Origin: Blautia sp. An81
Lineage (GTDB): Bacteria; Bacillota; Clostridia; Lachnospirales; Lachnospiraceae
DNA length: 64,000 nt
Direction: 5' to 3'
Assembly: GCF_002161285.1 (NCBI RefSeq)
Contig: NZ_NFHH01000008.1
Location: 107,443-171,442, forward strand
Shown: positions 15,671 through 23,652 of the stretch, in pieces
Position numbering within the stretch: the stretch's first letter is position 1
How the letters are laid out: every line of letters starts with the position of its first letter
The notes under the pieces: generated by a model
What the model was told of the DNA's origin: nothing
Database searches by the model: none
The model's input: only the letters and a program-made list of their open reading frames with translations
Position numbers and translations under genes: made by a program

Positions 15671-17517
15671 TGGCAAAATATGTAGGATATAAAAGACCGA
15701 AGAATACAAAGAAAACACTTCTCCACCTTATGAAATATCTGGGACTGCATAAGTGGATGTTCATGCTGGTGGCTCTTCTGGTGTTTGTCAGCGCGGGAGC
15801 GAATATTATGGGAACTTATCTTTTGAAGCCAGTGATCAACAAATTTATCCTCCCTGGTAACAGAGAGGGGCTTCTTCTGGCAGTGGCCGGAATGGCAGTG
15901 ATGTATATCTGCGGAGCCCTTGCCACGCTGGGATACAATCAGCTGATGATACGCTCTGCTCAAAAGGTAGTAAAGGAAATACGGTCAGATCTTTTTGCTC
16001 ATGTACAGAAACTTCCGCTGAAGTATTTTGACGCCCATACCCATGGGGAACTTATGAGCCGCTTTACCAACGATGTGGATACGGTACAGGAGGCAATGAA
16101 CAATAGTTTTGCCATGATCATACAGAGCTTTATGATGCTGTTCGGTACAGTGGTCATGATGATGGTATTAAGCCTTCAGCTGTCCCTGATCGTAGTGGCG
16201 TTTCTCCTTATTATGTTTGCATTTATTAAGTTTAACGGCCAGAGAAGCAAGAAATACTTCCAAAGGCAGCAGGCAGAACTGGGGAAGATTAATGGATTTG
16301 TGGAAGAAATGACTGCAGGGCTGAAGGTAGAGAAAGTGTTCAACCATGAGAAAAAGGATTTTGAGGCCTTCTGCGAGATGAACGAGAACCTTAGAAAGGA
16401 GTCTACCAATGCCCTGACCTTTTCTGGCATGATGGTTCCTACCATTGTGAGCTTGTCTTATGTAGACTACGCGGTTTCTGCCTGTGTGGGCGGGCTCTTT
16501 ACTCTTATGGGACTGCTGGACATCGGGAGTCTGGCCTCTTATCTGGTCTACGTGCGCCAGAGCGCCATGCCTCTGAACCAGTTTACCCAGCAGGTGAATT
16601 TCCTCCTGGCAGCTCTTTCCGGGGCAGAGCGGATTTTTGAGATGATGGAGGAAGAACCGGAAGAAGACATGGGAAAGGTAACTCTCTGCAGAGTCAGGGA
16701 GGAAGATGGAACTCTGAAAGAGACAGAGGAGTATACAGGCAGGTTTGCATGGAAACTGCCGGATACAAAACAACTGGTGCCGTTAAAGGGAGATGTGCGG
16801 TTTCATGATGTGGTTTTTGGTTATGTGCCGGAAAGGAAGATTTTAAATGGTATTTCTCTGTACGCAAAACCAGGGCAGAAAATAGCCTTCGTAGGTTCTA
16901 CAGGAGCGGGAAAGACCACCATTATCAATCTCATTAACCGTTTTTATGAAATCCAGTCAGGAACTATCACCTATGACGGCATAGATATACGGGATATAAA
17001 AAAAGATGACCTTCGCCGCTCCCTGGCTATGGTCATCCAGGAGACCCACCTGTTCACCGGGACCATTGCAGACAATATCCGTTATGGAAGGCTGGACGCT
17101 TCACTGGAAGAAGTAAAAGAAGCAGCCAGGATTGCTAATGCGGATTCTTTTATCCGGCGGCTTCCAAAGGGATATGATACTATGCTGTACAGCGATGGGA
17201 GCAATCTTTCCCAGGGCCAGAGACAGCTGCTGGCTATTGCCAGGGCAGCAGTGGCAAAACCGCCGGTGCTGATCCTGGATGAAGCCACCAGCTCTGTTGA
17301 CACCCGGACAGAAAGGCTCATAGAGAAAGGAATGGATGCCATTATGGAGGGAAGAACGGTGTTTGTGATTGCCCACAGGCTATCCACAGTACGTAATTCT
17401 AAAGCGATCATGGTCCTGGAAAAGGGGGAGATCATTGAGAGAGGCAGCCATGAAGAGCTTCTGGACCTGAAAGGACGTTATTATCAGTTATATACCGGAC
17501 AATTTGAACTGGAGTGA
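15670..17517 (+). CDS. Heterodimeric ABC exporter subunit, catalytic half
   Basis: The protein is 615 residues, with a six-helix exporter domain and ATPase domain. Walker A is GSTGAGKTT and the signature is the variant LSQGQRQLL. Walker B ends LILDEATSS with the catalytic glutamate intact. It contributes the hydrolysis-competent Walker site to the heterodimer with the preceding subunit. About 40 extra residues between the transmembrane part and the ATPase domain (around EEPEEDMGK...DTKQLVPL) are typical of this second subunit. It is followed within 6 bases by the MarR gene. Confidence 0.93.
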   Translation: MAKYVGYKRPKNTKKTLLHLMKYLGLHKWMFMLVALLVFVSAGANIMGTYLLKPVINKFILPGNREGLLLAVAGMAVMYICGALATLGYNQLMIRSAQKVVKEIRSDLFAHVQKLPLKYFDAHTHGELMSRFTNDVDTVQEAMNNSFAMIIQSFMMLFGTVVMMMVLSLQLSLIVVAFLLIMFAFIKFNGQRSKKYFQRQQAELGKINGFVEEMTAGLKVEKVFNHEKKDFEAFCEMNENLRKESTNALTFSGMMVPTIVSLSYVDYAVSACVGGLFTLMGLLDIGSLASYLVYVRQSAMPLNQFTQQVNFLLAALSGAERIFEMMEEEPEEDMGKVTLCRVREEDGTLKETEEYTGRFAWKLPDTKQLVPLKGDVRFHDVVFGYVPERKILNGISLYAKPGQKIAFVGSTGAGKTTIINLINRFYEIQSGTITYDGIDIRDIKKDDLRRSLAMVIQETHLFTGTIADNIRYGRLDASLEEVKEAARIANADSFIRRLPKGYDTMLYSDGSNLSQGQRQLLAIARAAVAKPPVLILDEATSSVDTRTERLIEKGMDAIMEGRTVFVIAHRLSTVRNSKAIMVLEKGEIIERGSHEELLDLKGRYYQLYTGQFELE

Positions 17518-17522
17518 GGAAT

Positions 17523-17954
17523 ATGGAAAAAAACAGTGTGAGAAAGATACTTCACAGATTAGATCTGGAAAGAAGACAGCTGATGCGGCCCAGATTTCTG
17601 GAACTGGGGCTGACTGTGGGAGAGGGGCAGCCCAGAATCCTGAACTGCCTTCTGGAGCAGGGAGAGATGAGCCAGAGAGAGCTGGCAGACGCCTGTATGT
17701 TTGATGTGACTACTATGTCCCGGACCCTGGATAAAATGGAGAAGGCAGGACTTATAGAGAGGAAGGTAAATCCATCCAGCAGAAGAGCTCACCTGATACA
17801 TCTGACTTTGGAGGGAAAAGAAAAGGCAGCACAGGTGCAGAAACAATTTGCCTGGCTGGACCAGGTCCTCTGGGGAGAGCTTGAAGAGGAAGAGATGGAG
17901 AACTTGTATAAGACTTTGGAAAAAATAGAGAAAAATGTGAAAAATATGCTTTGA
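17523..17954 (+). CDS. MarR family transcriptional regulator
   Basis: The 143-residue winged-helix protein has its DNA-recognition region at about 45-90 (SQRELADACMFDVTTMSRTLDKME...LIERKVNPSSRR) with the wing basic patch. ATG 17523 is preferred over the GTG at 17514, which lies inside the stop region of the ABC gene. As third gene of the exporter operon it probably represses the promoter at 13883 through the ATACAA/TTGTAT palindromes. The gene runs tail to tail with a decayed gene, with no visible terminator between them. Confidence 0.88.
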   Translation: MEKNSVRKILHRLDLERRQLMRPRFLELGLTVGEGQPRILNCLLEQGEMSQRELADACMFDVTTMSRTLDKMEKAGLIERKVNPSSRRAHLIHLTLEGKEKAAQVQKQFAWLDQVLWGELEEEEMENLYKTLEKIEKNVKNML

Positions 17955-19226
17955 GAAAGAAGACAGATTTTCTGATATACTTCCGGCTTTTCCGTTGGCC
18001 TTTTTCCAGTAATAAATTGGTTTCCACCATATATTTCAGAAAACGTTTAGTTGTGGAATCTGCTAATCCCAAAATTTCCCGTGCCTCCTTGTTTGTAATG
18101 AAGCCGTTTTCTTCAATATAATCTAAGATAAGCCGCTGCCGAAGAAAGATTTTATCGGCTTTTTTACCGGTTTTTATTGGCTTTTTATCGGCTTTTTTAT
18201 CGGCTTTTTTAAATAAATTTACTCGGAAGGTATCTCCGATTTCCATAAACTCAGGTTCAGGAAGGCCATATTCTTATGCGCGATGAAGAATCCTCCGGAT
18301 TCCTGTCCCCCATTCCTCTATGATCTCCATACGGCTGAATATATCCGCAATAATCCGATTCCGTATTTTAGAACGGCCACTGACGGCCTCTTCCAGTGTA
18401 AGTCCGCCATAAAGCATACCGGGAGAGGTAACCTCTATCCGGTCATCGTAGACAGCGACCTGTATGCAGGAATTATCCATATAGTTACGATGACATACGG
18501 CATTGACGCTCATTTCCCGGATAGCAGTTACGGGAAGTTCATAGGTGTCTTTCCGGACCAGACCGTTGATTTCAGCCCCCAAATTAATATGACGGAGAAC
18601 AAATTGATAGGCATTTTCTATCTGTTCATACAGACAGCCATCATATTCTTTCTTATCTATAAAGAAATCCCTTTCTGTTCCTTTAAATAAAGCACATTGA
18701 ATTTTGGCAAAGGGAAAATATTTTCCGGTCAGTAATGCAAATGCATTGGTAGCCAAAAGATCAGAGCCGTTTTTCTTTAAAACTTTCCAACTTAAAAGCT
18801 GCTGCCCTCGATTTCCAATTCTCGGATTTTGGTGCTGTCCGCCGGGCGGGATGTAGCGCCGAGGCGGATGTAAGTTCCATGCTGCTTTCCCTGATTCTTG
18901 AGATAATAAGGACGGTGCATTCCTGGATAGATAGTGACGACCACAATACATTTATCATTGATACTTTGAAAAGAAATATCAGGTATAATCTGAGGCTCAC
19001 AGCTGTCAGCGACAGCATCGGCAATACTGTCCATAATCTGGAAAACAGATTTTTCATCTACACCTGTAACTTCTCCTGTTTTATCGTCTACACCTATGAT
19101 CAGATTACCGCCGCTGGTATTTGCGAAGGCAATAACAGTTTTCATGTATTTTTCGCTTTTCTTTGGAAGTTCAACCTTGTATTCAATATTTTTAGATTCT
19201 CCGCTAAGAATTTCGTCCAGGGTCAT
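17955..19226 (-). pseudogene. Decayed AlbA_2 / ATPase-domain transcriptional regulator
   Basis: Read on the minus strand, the N-terminal AlbA_2 (Schlafen-type) domain starts at ATG 19226 behind AAAGGAGGG and is readable to about 18800 (ESKNIEYK, FANTSGGNLIIGVDD). A gap of several tens of residues plus a frame change follow. The HATPase_c_4-like part then reads from about 18780 (AIREMSVNAVCHRNY, EEWGTGIRRIL). An in-frame TAA at 18274-18276 interrupts it, where AAA (Lys) would be expected in the AKEYGLPEPEF-like context. After the stop come TFRVNLFKK, a Lys/Ala/Asp repeat linker and a winged helix (ITNKEAREILGLADSTTKRFLKYM). The natural stop is lost, so the frame runs into the opposite-strand MarR gene. 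An intact paralogue lies at 39752. Confidence 0.8.
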
Positions 19227-19318
19227 AGAACAGATACCCTCCTTTATCATGATATTATCAGTATAGCATAGAAGAGAAATAAGAAGCTATAAACATAAAA
19301 TAAAAATATGAAACTGCC

Positions 19319-19347
19319 TTGACATAGCCAGATATGAGTGTTATATT
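19319..19347 (+). promoter_or_regulatory. Promoter of the DnaJ-like gene
   Basis: TTGACA at 19319 and TATATT at 19342 are separated by 17 bases. Downstream, at about 19410-19450, an imperfect GC-rich hairpin (CGCTTCCCTTTT with AAAGGGGAGGCG) ends in TTTCTT inside the leader. No CIRCE element is present. Confidence 0.65.
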
Positions 19348-19470
19348 ACAAATAGAACAAAAAACAGTCTGTCAGAGAGGCTTTTCAAAACAGCAACATT
19401 TTAATTTTGCGCTTCCCTTTTGGACTTCTGCTCAAAGGGGAGGCGTTTCTTATAACAGAGGGTGGTTATA

Positions 19471-20538
19471 ATGGATAAAAAGAGAGATTATTATGAGGTT
19501 TTAGGCATTAGCAGAAGTGCAGACGCTAATGAGATAAAAAAGGCTTACCGGAAACTGGCAAAAAAATATCATCCTGATACAAATGCCGGAAATCCCAAAG
19601 CCGAAGAGAAGTTTAAGGAGATTACAGAGGCATACAATGTGTTAAGCGATGACAAAAAGAGAAAACTATATGACCAGTTTGGCCATGCTGCTTTTGACGG
19701 AGGGGCATCAGGAAATGGACCGGGAGCCTCAGGGGCCTACAGTTATGGCGGACCAGATGGAAACTACCGGGAATATCATTTTCAGGGAGACCCCAAAGAT
19801 ATGGATGACATTCTCAAAAATATTTTCGGCGATATGTTCCAGGGCGGAAGCAGTGGCTTTTCCGGAAATGGTTATGGCGGCGGCTTCGGAGGCTTCAGCA
19901 GTCATGATTTCGGCGGAGATTTTGGCAGCAGAGGCTTCAGAGGAAGTTATGGTGGCGGCTTCAGCGGACAGCGTTCTCAGAAGGGGGCGGATATGACCGC
20001 TTCTGTGAATATCAGCTTTGAGGAAGCCGCTTTCGGGTGCAAAAAGGTCCTCAGCCTGCAGGAACCATCTACAGGCCGTACCCATTCACTGGAAGTCCGG
20101 ATTCCGGCAGGCATAGAAACCGGCAAGAGTATCCGGCTTAGAGGAAAGGGAATGTCTGGTTCCAACGGGGGAGAAGCAGGGGATCTGCTCCTTAAGGTAA
20201 CAGTAGAAGAAAAACCGGGATATGAGAGAAAAGGCCTGGATATCTACACCACAGTAAAAATCCCCTTCAGCACTGCTGTGCTGGGCGGTGAGGCAATTGT
20301 GCCTACTATTTATGGAAATGTAGTGTGTAAGATTCAGGAGGGTACTCAGTCAGGAACCAAGATCCGCCTGAAGGGCAAAGGAATCGTTTCTATGAAGAAT
20401 CCGTCCATAAAAGGAGACCAATATGCCCGGATAGAAATCCAGGTGCCTCAGCATGTGAGCCGGACGGCAAAAGAAAAACTGAAAGAATTTGAACGGGCCT
20501 GCGGGAGGAAGAACTCCGGGAGTGGGAGCGCAGCGTAA
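19471..20538 (+). CDS. DnaJ-like co-chaperone without zinc finger (CbpA/type II Hsp40)
   Basis: ATG 19471 follows GAGGGTGG (the GTG nine bases upstream is too close to it). The 355-residue protein has a J-domain at 4-68 with the HPD motif that stimulates DnaK. A long Gly/Phe/Ser-rich region at about 72-170 and two beta-rich C-terminal substrate-binding domains follow. The CxxCxGxG zinc repeats of true DnaJ are absent, so this is a CbpA-like type II Hsp40. It has its own promoter and is not in a dnaK operon here. It is followed by birA. Confidence 0.9.
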   Translation: MDKKRDYYEVLGISRSADANEIKKAYRKLAKKYHPDTNAGNPKAEEKFKEITEAYNVLSDDKKRKLYDQFGHAAFDGGASGNGPGASGAYSYGGPDGNYREYHFQGDPKDMDDILKNIFGDMFQGGSSGFSGNGYGGGFGGFSSHDFGGDFGSRGFRGSYGGGFSGQRSQKGADMTASVNISFEEAAFGCKKVLSLQEPSTGRTHSLEVRIPAGIETGKSIRLRGKGMSGSNGGEAGDLLLKVTVEEKPGYERKGLDIYTTVKIPFSTAVLGGEAIVPTIYGNVVCKIQEGTQSGTKIRLKGKGIVSMKNPSIKGDQYARIEIQVPQHVSRTAKEKLKEFERACGRKNSGSGSAA

Positions 20539-20583
20539 ATTATGATATAATTCTATTAACATTCTTGATCTGGAGGGGACGTT

Positions 20584-21564
20584 ATGGGAACAAAAGAAAA
20601 GCTTCTGGCACTTTTTGAGGCAGACAAAGGTAAGTTTTTTTCCGGAGAGGAGCTTGCCGCCAGGCTTGCTGTTTCCAGGACTGCAGTGTGGAAAGCTGTA
20701 AACAGTCTGAGAAAAGAAGGCTATGAAATCCAGGCAGTCCAGAATAAAGGCTACAGTCTTTCTGTATCTACGGATATTCTTTCAATTCAGGGCGTAGAAA
20801 AATATTTAAATCCCGAACATTCCTATATAGAGCTGGAAATACTGCCAGATATAGGTTCAACCAATGATTATCTGAGGGAAAAGGTAGCCCAGGGAAAAGG
20901 GGAAGGATATGCGGTGGTAGCAGGAGCCCAGACCAGGGGAAAAGGAAGAACAGGGCGCAGCTTTTATTCTCCGGCGGATACGGGAATCTATCTGAGTCTC
21001 CTTCTCAGACCGAAAGACTGCGGGCCCGCTCAGGCAGTGAAGTTTACTACAATGGCTGCAGTGGCAGCCTGTGAGGCTATAGAAAAAGTTTCTCACAGAA
21101 GTCCTCAGATTAAATGGGTCAATGATATTTATATAGACGGAAAGAAAGTCAGCGGTATTCTTACCGAGGCCTCAGTCAGTCTGGAAAATGGCAGCCTGGA
21201 ATATGTGCTCTTGGGAATCGGCATTAATGTCTATCCGCCGGAAAAAGGATTTCCACAGGAACTTAGAGAGACTGCGGGATCGGTATTCCAGGAGAGAAAA
21301 AGTGATGGGAAGAATCAGTTGGCGGCAGGCTTCTTAAACCGGCTGATGGATATATATACAAAAGAAGAAATTGGGGAATATGCTGAGGAGTACAGGAAGC
21401 GGAGCATGGTTTTGGGAAAGCGGATACAGATCCTGACTCCTGAGGGAGAGAAAGGGGCCAGAGCCCTGGAGATTGATAAAGACTGTCGGCTGCTGGTAGA
21501 ATATGAGGACGGAAACAGAGAATTGCTCAGAGCAGGAGAAATCCGCATTAGACCGGAAAAATAA
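20584..21564 (+). CDS. birA: Bifunctional biotin-protein ligase / biotin operon repressor
   Basis: The 326-residue protein has an N-terminal helix-turn-helix (about 20-62, SGEELAARLAVSRTAVWKAVNSL). The ligase domain follows, with the biotinyl-AMP loop GKGRTGRSF, then the KWVNDIYIDGKKVSGIL strand and a small C-terminal SH3-like domain. It biotinylates carboxylase carrier domains and, with biotinyl-AMP bound, represses biotin genes. GGAGGGGAC precedes the ATG. Confidence 0.95.
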   Translation: MGTKEKLLALFEADKGKFFSGEELAARLAVSRTAVWKAVNSLRKEGYEIQAVQNKGYSLSVSTDILSIQGVEKYLNPEHSYIELEILPDIGSTNDYLREKVAQGKGEGYAVVAGAQTRGKGRTGRSFYSPADTGIYLSLLLRPKDCGPAQAVKFTTMAAVAACEAIEKVSHRSPQIKWVNDIYIDGKKVSGILTEASVSLENGSLEYVLLGIGINVYPPEKGFPQELRETAGSVFQERKSDGKNQLAAGFLNRLMDIYTKEEIGEYAEEYRKRSMVLGKRIQILTPEGEKGARALEIDKDCRLLVEYEDGNRELLRAGEIRIRPEK

Positions 21565-21574
21565 AAATTTAATC

Positions 21575-21603
21575 TTGACAGATCAAAAAAACAGGGGTAG
21601 ACT
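21575..21603 (+). promoter_or_regulatory. Promoter-like pair after birA
   Basis: TTGACA at 21575 and TAGACT at 21598 have 17-bp spacing. A terminator follows only about 15-50 bases later, so any transcript would be very short unless readthrough occurs into the PII fragment. Confidence 0.45.
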
Positions 21604-21620
21604 ATAACCCATAAAAGCAA

Positions 21621-21657
21621 AGGCGCGTCGGAAATTTTTCCGAGGCGCTTTTCTTTT
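21621..21657 (+). terminator. Rho-independent terminator of birA
   Basis: GGCGCGTCGGAAA pairs with TTTCCGAGGCGC with a short loop and is followed by TTTTCTTTT. Confidence 0.85.
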
Positions 21658-21684
21658 ACTATCATAAATTTAAAAGGTACAAAG

Positions 21685-21897
21685 ATGTGCATTGCAGATA
21701 AAATCTGTGATGCATTTTTTTGTGCGGTGGAGGTCATTGTAGGAAACATTCCTGTCAGCAAGGTGATCGAGACTGCCAAGAAAACTCTTTACACCGGTCA
21801 TGTGGGAGATGGAAAGATCTTTGTATATAATGTGCAGCAGGTAGTAAAAGTGCGGACAGGAGAAGAAAACCTGGAAGCACTGAAAGATGTAGAATGA
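21685..21897 (+). pseudogene. C-terminal half of a PII (GlnB/GlnK-like) protein
   Basis: The 70-residue frame matches only the second half of PII proteins: a strand like AVEVIVGN, the helix, then TGHVGDGKIFVYNV and VKVRTGEENLEAL, which form the C-terminal signature around the nucleotide site. The first about 55-60 residues, including the T-loop, are missing, and the sequence directly upstream is a terminator rather than a shifted remnant. A weak ribosome site (AAAGG) precedes ATG 21685. A strong terminator follows. It is most likely a deletion remnant. A functional half-protein is possible but would lack the T-loop signalling surface. Confidence 0.7.
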
Positions 21898-21922
21898 TTT
21901 GATTGTATAGTTTATAGAAGGT

Positions 21923-21984
21923 GCCCCGATTGGCGCAGCCGGGAGAGGAATTTTGCTCCCGGCTGCGTAATGGGGGGCTTTTTT
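21923..21984 (+). terminator. Strong terminator after the PII fragment
   Basis: A long stem (GCCCC...GGCGCAGCCGGGAG with CTCCCGGCTGCG...GGGGGC) with small internal loops is followed by TTTTTT. Confidence 0.9.
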
Positions 21985-22081
21985 AATGATGTTTCATAGC
22001 TTTGATAAGATTCAGCAGGGCATCGATTTCTTCCGCAGACAGACCGGACAGATCGATTTCCTGCTTATTTTCTATTCCCAA
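21983..22081 (-). pseudogene. Possible remnant of a small gene, C-terminal end only
   Basis: A minus-strand frame ending at TAA 21985-21983 reads with protein-like composition (IDLSGLSAEEIDALLNLI) over about 32 codons. It has no good start or ribosome site and a stop a few codons further upstream. I do not recognise it. It may be the tail of a lost gene or a very short peptide. Confidence 0.25.
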
Positions 22082-22157
22082 AAGATAATAGGCACAAAAC
22101 TACGGAGAGAAGATGGGGCAGAATTCTTTGCAAGATATATAACAGAGGAGGCAGCCA

Positions 22158-22186
22158 TTGTTTTTTTGATATCCTTTCGCTATAAT
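22158..22186 (+). promoter_or_regulatory. Promoter of the first MATE gene
   Basis: TTGTTT at 22158 and TATAAT at 22181 are separated by 17 bases, about 44 bases before the chosen start codon. Confidence 0.55.
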
Positions 22187-22229
22187 GTCACTATATACAG
22201 CAAAAGAAAAATGTGTGAGGGTGTGCGCA

Positions 22230-23570
22230 ATGTCTGGAAATATAAAAAATATGACCTCGGGCTCCCCGGGGAAGCTGATTCTTTTTTTTGCCCTGCCTTT
22301 GATGGCGGCGAATATTTTTCAACAGTTTTACACCACGGTAGACGCCATGGTAGTGGGACAGATCGTAGGGGTAAGAGCTCTGGCGGCAGTGGGAGCGGCA
22401 GACTGGATCATCTGGATGGTCCAGGGGATCGTTACTGGAAGCGCCCAGGGCTTTTCTATACTGGTGTCGCAGAATTACGGGGCGGGGAATGGAAAACGGC
22501 TGAAAGAAACCGTGGCTGCCAGCTATACCATGATGGCGGTGATCGCTGTGGCTGTTCTGGCAGTCAGCCAGGCAGGCGCTTATCCTCTTCTGCGTTTTCT
22601 CAATACCCCTGCAGATGTCATGGATATGTCTGTAACTTATATACGAATTATTTTCTGCGGAATTCCGGTGATTGCAGCTTATAATACTTTCGCCTCAATC
22701 TTACGCGCTCTCGGAAACGGACGTTCTCCCCTGATCGCCATGATCGTTGCGGCAACGATCAATGTGGGGCTGGATCTTCTTTTTGTAGGAGGTTTCCGCT
22801 GGGGAGTGGCGGGGGCGGCAGGAGCCACGGTGATCGCTCAGGGTTTTTCGGCTCTCTATTGTTTTATAGTGCTCAGAAAGATTGATATAGTAAAGGTTTC
22901 CAGGGAAGACTTTAGGCCGGAACAGGCTATTTTCAGGCAGCTGGCCGGTTTGGGCGCACCCCTGGCTTTTCAGAATACTATTATATCTGTGGGAGGTATG
23001 GTGGTACAGTATGTGGTAAACGGCTATGGTTTTCTTTTTGTGGCAGGATTTACCGCAGCTAATAAGCTTTATGGAGTTCTGGAACTGGCAGCTATCTCCT
23101 ACGGTTATGCGATCACTACCTATGTGGGGCAGAACCTGGGAGCGGGAAACATTGCCAGGATCAAGTCTGGAGTGAAAAGCGGAGGCATAATGGCGGTATT
23201 TACGGCCCTGGCTGTGGGGGCGGTGATGGTCGCCGGAGGAAGGAAGATACTTTCTCTGTTTGTCTCCGGAAGCCCGGAGGAGACGGCACAGGTGCTGGAT
23301 ATTGCCTACCATTATCTGTTCCTTATGGCAGTATTCCTGGTGGTCCTGTATATGCTTTATGTTTTCCGTTCCGCCATCCAGGGATTGGGAAATACGGTTG
23401 TTCCTATGGCCAGCGGGATCGTAGAATTTTTTATGCGCGTAGGCGCAGCGCTGCTCCTGCCTCTCTTTATCGGCCAGAACGGGATCTTTTATGCGGAGAT
23501 CAGTGCGTGGACAGGCGCAGCGGTACTCCTGGCGGCGAGTTATTTCTGGCTGATCAGAAAATATTCCTGA
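22230..23570 (+). CDS. MATE family efflux transporter
   Basis: The start is ATG 22230 behind GAGGGTG; the frame is open further upstream but would include the promoter. The 446-residue protein has about 12 hydrophobic helices in two homologous halves and MATE features (FALPLMAANIFQQFYTTVDAMVVG near the N-terminus; a second-half counterpart around LGAPLAFQN). MATE proteins export cationic drugs or metabolites using Na+ or H+ gradients. It is monocistronic, and no substrate is suggested by its neighbours. Confidence 0.92.
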   Translation: MSGNIKNMTSGSPGKLILFFALPLMAANIFQQFYTTVDAMVVGQIVGVRALAAVGAADWIIWMVQGIVTGSAQGFSILVSQNYGAGNGKRLKETVAASYTMMAVIAVAVLAVSQAGAYPLLRFLNTPADVMDMSVTYIRIIFCGIPVIAAYNTFASILRALGNGRSPLIAMIVAATINVGLDLLFVGGFRWGVAGAAGATVIAQGFSALYCFIVLRKIDIVKVSREDFRPEQAIFRQLAGLGAPLAFQNTIISVGGMVVQYVVNGYGFLFVAGFTAANKLYGVLELAAISYGYAITTYVGQNLGAGNIARIKSGVKSGGIMAVFTALAVGAVMVAGGRKILSLFVSGSPEETAQVLDIAYHYLFLMAVFLVVLYMLYVFRSAIQGLGNTVVPMASGIVEFFMRVGAALLLPLFIGQNGIFYAEISAWTGAAVLLAASYFWLIRKYS

Positions 23571-23652
23571 ATTTTTCACAGAATCCTGGAAAACTTATGC
23601 TATACTACGGTTGTTACCATAAAACTCATTTGCAGTATAAGGGGAGGTTCTA

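Noticed and set aside
19255..19470. CIRCE/HrcA operator before the DnaJ-like gene
   Set aside because: No TTAGCACTC-N9-GAGTGCTAA pattern is present; only an ordinary promoter and a leader hairpin.
21986..22684. 232-codon ORF beginning after the PII terminator
   Set aside because: Most of it overlaps the MATE gene in another frame and there is no ribosome site; it is a shadow.
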